NCBI GenBank assembly: GCA_017979445.1
Contig: CM030718.1
Location: 18,285,021-18,349,020, forward strand
DNA from: Akebia trifoliata
Lineage: Eukaryota > Streptophyta > Magnoliopsida > Ranunculales > Lardizabalaceae
Length of the DNA stretch: 64,000 nt
Direction of reading: 5' to 3'
The position numbers and the translations under genes are program-made. Under the pieces are notes generated by a model. The model did not search any database, was not told the origin of the DNA, and saw only the letters and a program-made list of their open reading frames with translations. Shown here piece by piece: positions 31,311 through 42,360 of the stretch. Position 1 is the first letter of the stretch, and each line of letters opens with the position of its first letter.

Positions 31311-32750
31311 TGTCAGGTTCCTATTGAAATTGGTTCTTACAAAGACACAGTAGGGTGATGTTGTGCCTATGGATGTGGGTCACATCATTTTGGGTAGGCC
31401 TTGGTTATATGATAGAGATGTAACACTATTCGGCTGGACGAATTCATGTTCATTCACCTATTAAGGCAAAAGGATTACGTTTAATCCTCTCCAATCCAAA
31501 CCTACTATAGTGGGAAAACAATGTGAGTAAGGGTAAACAAAAGAATAATTCTAATACCCTTCATATTGTTAGTCCCACAGAATTTGAGAGGGAGACAAAG
31601 GATGAGGCTACCTTTTATGTTCAGGTCACCAAAGAAGTCTCACCAGAGTCCAACTTAGAAGTACCACAAAAAGTATTGCCCATTTTACAGAACTTCCAGG
31701 ATATCTTCCCTGATCAATTGCCTAATGAACTCCCTCCCATGCGTGACATTCAACATGAAATTGATCTAATCCCTGGAGCAATTTACCACATCATATAATA
31801 TTTTGTCAATAAGACCACATGCATGAGTCCATTTGAAGTAGTTCATGGTTACAAGCCTAGGACACCTATTGATCTCATCCCTATGGCAATTTCACACAAG
31901 TCATCTGAGTCAGCACAATCATTTGCACAACATATTCATGAATTGCATTCTGAGATTAGGAAGCGAATTACCTTGAATAATGAAAATTATAAAATGCATG
32001 TTGATTCATGCCGCAGTTTAAGGAATTTCTAGTAGGTGACTATGTGATGATTTGTATTTGTATTAGACCTAAGCGATTCCCACAAGGAGTTGTAAAGAAG
32101 TTGCAAACCCATAGTGCTAGACCTTTTAAAATATTGAAAAGAGTGGGTACTAATGCGTATGTGATAGAGCTTCCATTGGACATGGGAATTAGTTCAAGCT
32201 TTAATGTGGAAGATCATGTGCCATTTCAAGGATCAACACTACCACCCAATATTTCTGACCCAACCCATGACCCATGGCATTTTCCATCACAAAGTTCCAT
32301 ACATTTGCCTCCACCTATTATACCTCAAAAACAAGAAGAAATAGATGATATCTTGGATCATCAAGTGGTTTCAACCTGACATGGAGGATATCAGAAATTT
32401 CTTGTTAAGTGGAAAAACAGGCCAGATTCAGATTGCACTTGGATTACATAAGCAGAGTTACAAAAGATTGATCTGGATCTCTTGGGGCAATACCATAGTT
32501 TTGTTTCACCAAAGGCGAAATTTTCCCAGTCAGGGGAGTTGATGGGGACATCAGATCATCACCCTCTAAATATAATCATAGGAGAAGGAAATCACAAGCT
32601 TCCTTGTGGATTGGTGATAGCTACGAAAAGGACTTGAAGATTCCATGTGCGAGATCTTTTGAAGACTCTACATTGGAGAGTGCATATAGGTTGCATTTGG
32701 ATCGAGGAGGACTTGTTGGTTGAATTAGAACTATCAACGCGTGACCATAG
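31305..32750 (+). pseudogene. Chromodomain Ty3 retrotransposon, internally deleted
   Basis: Plus-strand remnant: protease C-terminus (QVPIEIGSYKDTV, then VVPMDVGHIILGRPWLYDRD, 31310-31430, with a frameshift), then the pre-RT segment ending FPDQLPNELPPMRDIQHEID and LIPGA at about 31785. It jumps directly to the integrase C-terminal region (MSPFEVVHGYKPRTPIDLIP, 31823). A GPY/F-type segment (FKILKRVGTNAYVIELP) and a chromodomain-like tail (YQKFLVKWKNRPDSDCTWI, 32390-32450) follow. RT, RNase H and most of integrase are missing. Frameshifts occur at 32030 and 32378. Its left edge abuts the DUF3527 exon. Confidence 0.85.
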
Positions 32751-33853
32751 TGTTAGAATACTTATGATTTATTTAATTTTCTGTTTTAGACTCTATTTTG
32801 GATTTTTTGGGCTTAATTTTATGTTTTATTGGTCCATGGTCATAATATATATGCTTGGGGGTAGTTTAATAACTTTAGGTTGTCTTTTATTTAAGTTTTT
32901 AAGATTTGAAATTTTAGGAGAGAGATAGTTACGAAAATTAGATAATTTTTATAATTCATCCTTTACTTAAGGGTAGCTTAGGTCTTTTCTCTTTAGGGTT
33001 TTATTTATACTATTTAAAAACATCTTTATGTTATTTTATGGAGTTTTTTTTTTAATACAATTTACAGAATTTCTAGTTTTCCTATTTTCAATATTGTGGC
33101 ATTCATCTTGGTGAGTGAGAATCATCTCTCTCTTATATTTTCATCTTGGTTTGCAGGTATAGTTTAATTTTCTTTTTCTTTTTATCTTATTTTCATCTTT
33201 TTCTGTTACTAAACCCTAGGTAAGTCCTTACCCACGTCCTTTTAGATATCCTACACATACTTGAACCTACCAAAACCCCTCGCAAAACTACAATGTTGTT
33301 GTCTAGCTCAAACCAATCCAAAAACCCTTATCTAGTTGACCTAAATCAACCACAAAATCATCCCTATTTACTGTCCAATAATTTACAGCAGGATTACACC
33401 ATTCTAAAATCCTTATTTTTATTAATCTAATCTTATTCTAACTCTAGATCTAACCTTAGGAACTTTAATTTTCTAGATCTTCTTAGATATTGTTAGACTA
33501 ATACCCTAGGCTAGTTGGAAGTTCTACCTTCATCAAGATCTCTCAATTTAATATTTTAAATTTAGATCGGTGGGACTTAAAACATTGTCTAGAATTATTT
33601 GTTAGCTATTTATTAGACTTTTCTTATTTCTTTGTGGTAGAATCTGGTACTTTATAAAATTCATTATCCTTGATAATTTTTTTGTAATCTCAGAACCATC
33701 ATTTTAGTTAGTTCATAGTCCTACATCAGTTTGTTTTATGTATTTTGATTCTTGTCTCTTTGTTCTCATTTATTTTATTTTTTGATACAAATTACAAATA
33801 TAGTTGGCAGTTTGGTACTTTTATTGATAAAGATAACTATTTTGAGATTTCAG
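32751..33853. other. Possible 3' LTR start and unassigned DNA before the DEX1 fragment
   Basis: At 32751 the sequence tgttagaatacttatgattt begins a T-rich stretch with features of a 3' LTR of the preceding Ty3 element. The right end of that LTR could not be fixed and no matching 5' LTR is present. From about 33160 to 33853 the sequence is AT-rich, may include DEX1 intron DNA, and shows no further coding similarity. Confidence 0.4.
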
Positions 33854-34837
33854 TGATGGGAAGCTTGATATAGTGGTGCCATCCTTTGTTCACTACTTGG
33901 AAGTGCTAGAAGGATCCGATGGAGATAAAATGCCAGGCATAATTTGACATTTCTTGATTGGTTTTAAGTTGGTTCAAAATTAACTAGTACAATTATCATT
34001 TTACTTTCATGCCTTTTTTGACTTAACAGGGTAGCCTGCCTTCCACCAATCAACTGTTCATTCAAGTCCTCTGTTATTTGATATTGATAACGATGGTGTG
34101 AGAGAAGTAGTGTTGGCTACCTACAATGGTGAAGTGCTATTTTTCAGGTGATTATCTAACTAATTGGTGTATAATAATTTTGTTGGTGGTGCTTATAGTG
34201 AAAAAAATCACAATTAAATCACGATTGTAATAGTTGTCAATTAAATCTTGATTTTTTCAAAAAATCGTGACGTTTTAGAAAAAATCTTCATTTTTCAAAA
34301 AATCATGATTAATCGTGATTTAATTGATGATTTTTAAAAGAAATCACAGTTTATTTTTATTTTAAGAATTTTTAGCTGTTATTTTATTATTTAATATATG
34401 AAATACATATTTTTTACATTTTAAACTTACAAAAATTATTTTTATATTTTAGTTTACTGATGACAGTTCCTGTAGCTTTACTCCAACAATTGTCTTATTC
34501 AGACTGGTCTTACTTTCCATATTTTAGGACCTCCGGCTACATGATGACAAATAAACTAGAGATACCTCAGAGAAAAGTTCGGAAAGATTGGTATGTAGGA
34601 TTGCATTCAGATCCAGTAGACAGATCTCATCCTAATGTCGAGGATGACTTACTTATTGAAGAGGCTGCTTAGATTAAATCAATGTTTGGTAAGTAATTAT
34701 ATGTTTCAAGAAGATCTACATGAAATGGCTGTCAAGAATGTATTGCACTTGGCACACGAAACATATCTATTTATCAGTTTTCCTTTTACAATTAAAGGTG
34801 TTGGTCACAAGCATACAAACAGTAGTCGCAAGATCAA

Positions 34838-34841
<4 letters not shown>

Positions 34842-34868
<27 letters not shown>

Positions 34869-34869
34869 C
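34842..34869. repeat. Poly(T) run
   Basis: About 27 consecutive T in DEX1 intron 3. On the minus strand it could be the A tail of an old retro-insertion, but the neighbouring sequence shows no LINE or SINE similarity. Confidence 0.8.
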
Positions 34870-36233
34870 AATTCGTCCAAGTTCTTAAAACTTACATACA
34901 TGCAAAGAAATTTAATTTGGCTTTTCTGTTTATCTGGAATGTTCTGTAACACTTTTCTGTTTCTCCGCATGAAATTCTTAATCTCAGATATCAAAAAAAA
35001 AATACTGAAGTTTTCAATTTCAATGAATTATGCACATTCTTGGTCCCATTTTCAGGTCATTTACATACTTATTTTGTTGGATTTTTCAAAAACTTTATTT
35101 GGTGCCTGTGTTTTTCTGTCTTTTAAGTTATAATTCTGTGACCAGTGACCAACTGTTTGAGAAAATCACGAATCTTTGTAGAAATGAATGGAAGTACACC
35201 TGGATCAAACTCTTCAATTTCTTCATCAAGTGGAGGGAACATTAGCTCCTCGGTGAATATTCCGCAGCCAGAGAATGCGGGGAAACTGAATGCTAGTCAA
35301 GCAGAAGGGAATATTAAGTTACCAACAAGTATGGGCAATTCCACTGGGGATGCTCACAATTCCACTGAGGATGCTCGCTCAGACGGGACTGTCAAAACAG
35401 AGAATGTAACAAATTCTGGAAGGCGGCTTCTTGAAGATACTGATTCAAAAGGGATACAGAGTGGTGGTTCTGAATCTGATGTTAATAATAAAACCAATGA
35501 GGATGTTCATGGTGCAACTGCGGAAAATGATGAAGGTTTGGAAGATGAGGCTGATAAATCTTTTGAGTTATTCCGTGATAATGGTGAGCTAGCTGATGAA
35601 TATAATTATGATTATGATGACTATGTTGATGAATCCATGTGGGGAGTGAGGAATGGAAGGAAGAGGAACATGAGAAAGTGGAGGATTATGTGAATATTGA
35701 CTCACACATCTTGTGCACTCCAGTAAGTTGAATATTTTTATGCAGCATTGTTTTGTTGAATATTTGATGGTATTCTGTTATTTTCAAGTTGTGGATGATG
35801 GAAGGAACAGATAATGCAATGGGGTATCTTCCGGCTAACCCATAATTCTTTGGTTGTCCTAGGTTATAGCAGACATTGACAATGATGGTATTTCAGAAAT
35901 GGTGGTTGCCGTGTCTTACTTCTTTGATCATGAGTAAGTTCTATTGACAATAACCGAATAAATTTATCATTTCTTATATATGTGGGAAAAGGTTGCATGG
36001 ACCGAGGGACCATTTAGAGCCTGGACTGAGGTCCACATTTGGGTCACGTGAACTTCCCTGTTGGTCCAAATGACACCTCAGCCCTCTTGTGGGTGGTCTA
36101 GATTGGGTTTGAAAAAAACAGTTTTTTTTGGGCCAGATCTTGAGTTAGATAATGGACGGCCACCAAACTCCCAGATTTAAATTTAAATCCAACTGTAAAA
36201 TAATCTCTTCATTCAAAAAAAAAAAAATTTCCT

Positions 36234-36269
<36 letters not shown>
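36234..36269. repeat. 36-base poly(G) run
   Basis: Thirty-six consecutive G, preceded by a poly(A) run and followed by tgcaggggtgggggag, in the fifth DEX1 intron. Such a tract can form G-quadruplexes on the plus strand. The length is likely to be poorly determined by sequencing. Confidence 0.9.
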
Positions 36270-36270
<1 letters not shown>

Positions 36271-36978
36271 GCAGGGGTGGGGGAGTTCATAAAGTTTTAT
36301 GCTTTACATACATGATGCACCCGATGGTGTTTTTGGGTGCCACATTGATTTATATTTCAAAAGTTAATGTTTTGTAACTTTTCAGAGTTTTTTTTTTCTT
36401 GGTTCATTTCTAAATTACATGTTACAATCTTAAAATAGTTCACTTTGTCATATAATCCTGAGCAACCTCCTTTTACACTTACAATTAGCATGCTATATCG
36501 AAAGGACATCGCTACGTGCAGTTGTCCATCAGTTTTAGAAGTCAATCCGTTTTTCTTTAAAGTTTCAATTTTCACTATTATGGTGCAATCCTTCAGGTTG
36601 TCTTATTTTTTACTGCAATTTTCTTTTGAAAATTATGTTGGGTATTGATAATAATATAAATAAAGATTGCGCTCTCTTTCTAACTGATCTTAAATTAATG
36701 GACTGGTTTGTAAGTTGACAGGTACTACGACAACCCAGATCACTTATCAGAACTGGGTGGTATAGATATTGGGAAATATGTAGCAGGTGCTATTGTAGTT
36801 TTTAATCTTGACACAAAGCAAGTTAAGTAGACAGCACCACTAGATCTAAGTACAGATACCACAAACTTCCGTGCCTACATATATTCTTCTCCAACTGTGA
36901 CTGATTTGGACGGGGATGGGAACTTGGACATTCTTGTCGGGACTTCCTTTGGCTTGTTTTATCTTCTGGATCATCATG

Positions 36979-37679
36979 GTAATCTCCTAAGGGTGCATTA
37001 TTGTTCATGATTAGATCATATTCTAGTATATCTTTCATTTCTATTGTTTATATCTAAGAGCACCTACCTTTAGTTGTACCTGACAAGTGCCTGTACTGGA
37101 ACCACTTTCCGTAACAAGTGAGAGGAACAGAAAACAGAGGAGACAGATTTGATTCATTAACTACTGGTCTTTCTGGCTTAATCACTCATTTTAAAGGCCA
37201 GAGTTGTGTTTTTAATACTGTATTACTGTGTGCATATTATACTTTTGAAGCCAGTTAGTACATGATGGCCAATTGTGGGAACCATCCAGTTCAGATCTTG
37301 TTTTGTTTAATGATTGTTTTTCATTTTTTACCCAAATCATTAGGTTGCTGGCATGTCCAGATCTTGATCCATGAATATGCCATGCACTCTCCTCGTGTTG
37401 TGCCACTGTTACGTTGACATTTTATTAATGTTTCTAGGCATTGCCCGGCTAGTTACAGTTTACTTGGTATGGTTACATTGATTTTTTTTATAGGTAGTTA
37501 CATTAATTAATTATTAGTTGTTTAGACACTGGTAGGGACCCTTTATGTTCCTGCTTGTATGAGTATTATCAGCTGTTTGTATTTTACCATATGTTCATGT
37601 TTTACCATGTATTTTACCCTGTACTCACGTTGGAAAGGTCTTTGTCAAGGGACAACAAACCTGGATGAGGTCTTGATTG
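36979..37679. other. Unassigned DNA after the last DEX1 exon
   Basis: About 700 bases following the donor at 36979. No later DEX1 exon was found on either strand, so the homology ends here or in the following LINE fragment. No repeat or RNA gene was recognised. Confidence 0.45.
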
Positions 37680-38120
37680 TTAGTGAGTATCGATTTTAGG
37701 GTGAGCTTTGGAAATTCTAATATAATTTGCAAGATTGATCTTGAGAAAGCATATGACCACGCCAATCTCAGGATTGGCTATTAATCCCGCTAAGAGTAAG
37801 TTTTTTGAGGTGGGATATCCCATTAAAGTTGACTGTTTGACAGTGATCCTTGGGTGTGAAGTTGGATTGTTCTGAACATCGCACCTAGGTTTGCTTCTTG
37901 GGGTGCTCTATATGGGCAAAGCCATTTGGGATCCAGTCATCGAGGGAGTGGTAGGCATCTTGGTTCTTGTAAATCTAGGTTTTTATCCAAGGGTGGCAAA
38001 TTGACTCTTTTTAAAAGTGTTTTGTCTAGCATTCTGATCTACTTTCTCTTCTTGTTTAGTATGCCTAGAAATGTGGAAAACCAATTAGGCAAGTTATTTC
38101 AAGATTTTTTGTGAAACCAC
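37680..38120 (+). pseudogene. LINE reverse-transcriptase fragment
   Basis: The plus strand shows KIDLEKAYDH (about 37736) followed immediately by GLLINPAKSKFFEVG (internal deletion of the RT palm). Then come GSCKSRFLSKGGKLTLFKSV and SSILIYFLFLFSMP (37967-38065) and KLFQDFL, a typical L1-type RT thumb/connection. Frameshifts and stops are present. It belongs to a LINE subfamily distinct from the LINE at 22123. Confidence 0.75.
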
Positions 38121-38852
38121 ATTGAGTTAGGCTGCGGATTGATATGATACGAACCAATATCATATCATCTTTATTGTTTTATTATTTTCTGTGTTTCTAT
38201 CTAAAGTTATAACATTTCCTTGAGTCTTTCTGGAAAAAGAACATGTGTTTCTGGTTCTCTTGAATCCTAGGGATGTTAAACAACAACACATGGACAAGTC
38301 ATCATAACAGCATTCCTATAGAAAATCAGTTAATTTAAACGTAAATTTCTATTCTCATTAAACATTAAAAAAAAAAAATGCGTTTATGGCGGGCAGGCCC
38401 AATAATCCCAAGGCATTTAGCTATTCTCTTCGTTAAAGCTATAAACCAAAGAACAATTATTTGGATATATAGAAAATTATCAAATCTAACAACTTTTTAA
38501 GTCACTATTAAATTTGATTTGAATGTTTGTTTATAGATCCACCAAAATCCCTATAGGGGGATGGATGGTAGGTAGGCCAATTGAGACGATGAAAACTCAA
38601 ATTCAAGGATCCCATAAGGTGCCGGTCTCACTGGACTTCACATTCACTTACAATATGATTGTTGTGATGAATTTACACCAAACTCACACCGATCCATATA
38701 CAATTGAGGAAAAAAAGAAATGAATTAATAGAGCCAAATTGCAAGATCTAATACTAAACTTTCCCCTTGAAAGCATTAAGCACATTAACATAATATTTGA
38801 ATGTTAACTTTTAAGAATCTAAGAAAACCTGAATTATTCAAAGAAAATCTTG
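38121..38852. other. Intergenic DNA, no recognised feature
   Basis: About 730 AT-rich bases between the LINE fragment and the end of the GH17 gene. The right side presumably contains the 3' UTR of that minus-strand gene. An A run lies at 38368-38378. Nothing else was recognised. Confidence 0.5.
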
Positions 38853-39968
38853 TCATTGCCACTGAAAAAACAAGATGGGCACCATCAAACAAAACCACAC
38901 CACCCCCAGACCATCATCATCAGCTCTAGCAGATACCGAGAAATCGAGCTGGTATTTCTGAGTCATATTAGGATAAAGAATCCCCCAATGGTCCTTCGAA
39001 TCCGATGAGCCTTCATCATCCAACAACTCAAATATATACGTCTCTGCAACTCCATCTCTTCGCAATGGTGTTCCAAGGCCTGATCCCAAATGCCGAATTA
39101 ATCCCTTGTAGTACATCTCTGCATACATCTTGCTCTCTCCCATTTCTTCTCCTCTATTACTTGGCCATCCTGTCTCAGTCACAATTACTGGAACATCTTC
39201 ATAGCCAGCCACAGTCATCGCAGTCAATACAGCATCAACCATCACGTCAAAGAGGTTCCGATAACGTAAACCCGTTGTTCGATCATCTTGAAAATTGAAT
39301 GGTTGTTCTTGGAATAAAGCATACCCAATTGGGATCTCAAAGTTGGATCGGTACATGTTGTAGGGATAAAGATTGATGAAAAAGGGGGACTTGGTTGTTG
39401 ACAGGAAATCAAGAAGCGGTTTCATCAAAGAATCGGCTACGGATTCTTGAAATTCTGCAGAAGAGGGAGGAAATGCAGTGGTGATCACACTGATGAAGGA
39501 GAAAGTGGTGGAGACCGAAATTTTGTTAATCCCGAGCTCACGAAGTGCTTTGTAGACATTTCTGATTGCGGGTAGAAGGCAATTTGAGAGTTCGGGAGAG
39601 GAATCAAGGGTGTCATTTCCCACAGAAATAGCGGAGATGCGAGTTCGTGGGTAGAAAGGAACGATGTGGTAGTTGAGCCATTGGACAGCTTTGGATTGGT
39701 TTGATGAGATTTGAGGGATTAAGGAGTTAGGGATGGAGAGTAGGAGAGAGATGCCAGAGTAAGAGAAGGAGCGAATGAGCTGTGGGTCAGATTTTGGGAG
39801 TCTGACGTGGGAAATTTTGAGGGATTGGAGAGTGGAGATGACTCTTTGAGGGTTGTGAGAATGAGTGTAAGTGACACCAATGGTTGGAAGTTGTGAAGAT
39901 TGAGAGGTTGTGAGGAGAGAGAACGAGAGAAAGTAGAAGAGATAGAGATTGTTGAAGGAGAAAGACAT
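38853..39968 (-). CDS. GH17 glucan endo-1,3-beta-glucosidase-like protein, probably GPI-anchored
   Basis: Uninterrupted 371-residue protein. Residues 1-25 form a signal peptide (LYLFYFLSFSLL). The GH17 barrel follows: GVTYTHSHNPQRVISTLQSL, FYPRTRISAISVGNDTLDS (residues 105-123), FFINLYPYNMYRS and the nucleophile motif VTETGWPSNRGEEMGES with Glu265. HWGILYPNMTQKY comes near the end. The last 20 residues are hydrophobic (GLGVVWFCLMVPILFFQW), as in a GPI-attachment signal. There is no X8/CBM43 domain. The Glu of the VGNE motif, which supplies the acid/base in GH17, is Asp119 here, so catalysis may be weak or absent. Members act on callose at the cell wall and plasmodesmata. Single exon; the start at 39968 is the only ATG before the signal peptide. 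Confidence 0.9.
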   Translation of the reverse strand: MSFSFNNLYLFYFLSFSLLTTSQSSQLPTIGVTYTHSHNPQRVISTLQSLKISHVRLPKSDPQLIRSFSYSGISLLLSIPNSLIPQISSNQSKAVQWLNYHIVPFYPRTRISAISVGNDTLDSSPELSNCLLPAIRNVYKALRELGINKISVSTTFSFISVITTAFPPSSAEFQESVADSLMKPLLDFLSTTKSPFFINLYPYNMYRSNFEIPIGYALFQEQPFNFQDDRTTGLRYRNLFDVMVDAVLTAMTVAGYEDVPVIVTETGWPSNRGEEMGESKMYAEMYYKGLIRHLGSGLGTPLRRDGVAETYIFELLDDEGSSDSKDHWGILYPNMTQKYQLDFSVSARADDDGLGVVWFCLMVPILFFQWQ

Positions 39969-40398
39969 TTTTGTGTTCTTGAGAGAGAGAGATGAGCAGT
40001 TTTTGGTCTGAATTCTTTCAATCTTTGGTTTGGTTTAGTGCGTTTTGCTTTTGAATTTGGTGTTTTAAGAGGTTGCTTGATGTGCGTATTAGGCATTGGG
40101 CGTAGTTAAAGACACATTGGGGGGAGTTACAGCTGACTTAGAGGCAGTTTCTTTTGGCGGGAGTGACGGTTGGTGGAGTTGGGTTTGTTAGTTTTGAAGT
40201 GTCACAGAATAAGTTCTTTTAAAGAGGCAATTTAGTTTAGTGGTAACCCAATAGGTTTAAAAAAAAAAAAAAAACCAACATAAGAAGTATTTTTTATTTA
40301 TTTATTTTTTAAATAAAAAGTCCATTATACCTTATATCTGCAAATTTTCACATAAGAAGCATCCAAAATGTTTTTAATCTCATTTTATATATATATAC
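39969..40398. promoter_or_regulatory. Upstream region of the GH17 gene
   Basis: About 430 bases 5' of the minus-strand start codon, expected to hold the 5' leader and promoter. A purine-rich gagagagagag tract (39983-39992) lies just upstream of the ATG in the leader. A long A run (40259-40274) and TA-rich DNA precede the foldback MITE cluster. No TATA box could be assigned with confidence. Confidence 0.4.
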
Positions 40399-40724
40399 AA
40401 ACATTTTGGCAAAACATTTTTCAAAACATGGGTTAGAGGTTTTGGAATGGGCTGATTTTTGGTGAGGATGATCTCTACGGTGAAGAGATCATCCTCACCA
40501 AAAATCAGCCAATTCCAAAACTTCTAGCCCCAGTTTACAAGCTGAAAAATCGTGAACCGTCAATTTTTTGTAAATCATTTTTGATGGGGTTAGAAGTTAT
40601 GGAATGGGCTGATTTTTGGTGATGATGATCTCCTCACCATAGAGATCATCCTCAACAAAAATCAGCCTATTCAAAAACCTCTAAGCCATGTTTTGAAAAA
40701 TGTTTTGCCAAAATGTTTGTCAAA
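40399..40724. mobile_element. Foldback MITE-like element 1 with about 90-bp terminal inverted repeats
   Basis: The left end reads acaaacattttggcaaaaca and the right end is its reverse complement (tgttttgccaaaatgtttgt). The inverted ends extend inward through gttttggaatgggctgattt. Inside, the motif gggctgatttttggtgagga and its inverse alternate four times, so each half is itself a hairpin. TA-rich sequence flanks the element (tatatatata at left). No coding capacity. Confidence 0.75.
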
Positions 40725-40761
40725 ATGTTTGTTGCTGAACATTTCTCTATATATATATATA

Positions 40762-41160
40762 GGGTCAGGTTCAAGGGCCATGTGAGAAAACATGTGAGAA
40801 AACTTTTGTTTTTCAAAATAAGGGTTAGAGGTTTTGGATTGAGCTGATTTTTTGCAAGGATGGTCACTATGATGAGAAGATCATCCTCACAAAAAATCAG
40901 CTCAATCAGAAACTTATAAATCCATCAAAAGTGATTTACAAATTAGTGATAAAAAATCGACGGTCCACATTCTAAATCACTTTTAATGGGGTTAGAAGTT
41001 TCAGATTGGGCTGATTTTTTTTTGGATGATCTTCCCATCATAGAGATCATCCTCACAAAAAATCAGCTCAATCCAAAATTTCTAACCCATATTTTAAAAT
41101 TTTATTTACCGTCGAAAGTTTTCTCACATGTTTCCTCACGTGGCCCTTGAACCTGACCCA
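40762..41160. mobile_element. Foldback MITE-like element 2
   Basis: Terminal inverted repeats: gggtcaggttcaagggccat at the left and atggcc-type complement ending ggcccttgaacctgaccc at the right, with a second inverted layer ttttctcacatg. It is flanked on both sides by tatatatata. The core carries the same alternating motif (gagctgattttttg / caaaaaatcagctc) and the central aaatcgacggtccac shared with the neighbouring elements, so all three belong to one family. Confidence 0.8.
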
Positions 41161-41165
41161 TATAT

Positions 41166-41515
41166 ATATAGTTTGACAAACATTTTGGCAAAACATTTTC
41201 AAAACATGGGTTAGAAGTTTTGGAATGGGCTGATTTTTTGTGAGGATGATCTCTACGGTAAGGAGATCATCATCACCAAAAATCAGCCCATTCCAAAACT
41301 TCTAACCTCATCAAAAATGGTTTACAAAAAATGGACGGTCCACGACTTTTCAACTTGTAAACATGGGATTAGAAGTTTCATAATGAGCTGATTTTTGACA
41401 AGGATGATCTCCTCACCATAGAGATCATCCTCACAAAAAATCAGTCAATTCCAAACATTTTTGCCCATATAAGACAAAATGGTATGTCGCAAAGGGGGTC
41501 ATAATAACCCGACCC
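41166..41515. mobile_element. Foldback MITE-like element 3
   Basis: The left part repeats element 1 (acaaacattttggcaaaaca, gttttggaatgggctgattt). The right part carries caaaaaatcagtcaattcca and ends in gggtcataataacccgaccc before a TA microsatellite. The central atggacggtccacgac matches the core of elements 1 and 2. The right inverted terminus differs from the left, so the copy is rearranged. Confidence 0.65.
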
Positions 41516-41535
41516 ATATATATATATATATATAT
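41513..41535. repeat. (TA)n microsatellite
   Basis: About 11 TA units between the third foldback element and the T run that marks the end of a minus-strand LINE fragment. Confidence 0.9.
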
Positions 41536-42360
41536 TTTTTTTAATTTTTGCTTTTTTTTTTTTTTGTTTTTGTTGATAAGTGTAATATATTAATGAAAAA
41601 AGGAAGAACAAAGTACAAGGAGGCTGAGGAAACCTCTCAAAGAGCAACAAAATAAAGAAAGACTAAAACATCAATGATTACATAACGAGTTCTATCTAAA
41701 AACAAAGTCATCAAAAATAATCCTTGCAAATTCTATGTTTTGTTTTGACCAAAGGTACAAAAAGCCCATGATCTCCAAGAATACGTTGTGAGAGCTTCTC
41801 ATCTTACTATTAAATACCCTATTTTTCTTCTTATTCCTCATTGAACCTCCAAAGTCATTTCCCTAAAAGCATTCTATTAGCTAGTATAAAACCCCTAATC
41901 CCCAATCACTCGTTCTTCTTGGGTATGTAAATAGCCTTCTATCTAATCGGGTGATATTTTCTTCTATCATTCCTGTCATTCCATAAGAAATTTCTCATAA
42001 GCATTTTTAATCTGATTTCAACGGACTTAGTAAGCGTGAGCAATGAGAGAAAGTAAATTGGGATACTCGTTAAGGTGCTTTTTATCAAGGTTACTTTTCC
42101 CTCCTTTAAACAGATAATTGACCTTCCACGTGCTCAACCTTTTCTCCAATCTCTCAATCACTCTTTCCCAAATTTTGATACTATTGTATGGAGCTCCCAA
42201 CAGTAAACCCAAATAAGACGTGGGTAAAATATTATACTCATAATCCAAGGTTGCAGCCATCAAATGAATAGCATTCACATCTCCTACCCCAAACAGTTTA
42301 CTCTTTTGCAAATTGATATGTAAACCAGAAATGGCCTCAAAACAACACAATAAAATCCGC
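41536..42360 (-). pseudogene. LINE 3' fragment with internal deletion
   Basis: Begins (minus-strand 3' end) with an A-rich tail (T-rich at 41536-41566). The LINE 3' UTR follows (complement of gtacaaggaggctgaggaaa, near 41612) as in the 9770 LINE. After about 41825 it jumps to the RT connection region and then the RT palm segment CCFEAISGLHINLQKSKLFG (42345-42285). The zf-RVT domain is missing. Same family as the LINEs at 9770 and 22123. Confidence 0.85.

Larger units (their letters stand above)
33854..36978 (+). pseudogene. DEX1 (defective in exine formation 1) pseudogene fragment
   Basis: Six exons were recognised: 33854-33936, 34030-34147, 34528-34688, 35182-35722, 35863-35933 and 36722-36978. 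They encode DEX1-type sequence: [98 protein letters not shown] and [20 protein letters not shown]. In intact plants DEX1 is a membrane protein with FG-GAP/EF-type calcium motifs, needed for primexine patterning of pollen. Here TAG codons stand at 34032, 34670 and 36828, a base is missing near 35645, the first donor is GC, and the 5' exon and entire 3' half are absent. It is a dead gene fragment. Confidence 0.9.

Noticed and set aside
38973..39298. Plus-strand frame of 97 codons inside the GH17 gene and a minus-strand frame of 125 codons at 39719-40096
   Set aside because: Both are alternative-frame shadows of the intact GH17 coding sequence and its leader.
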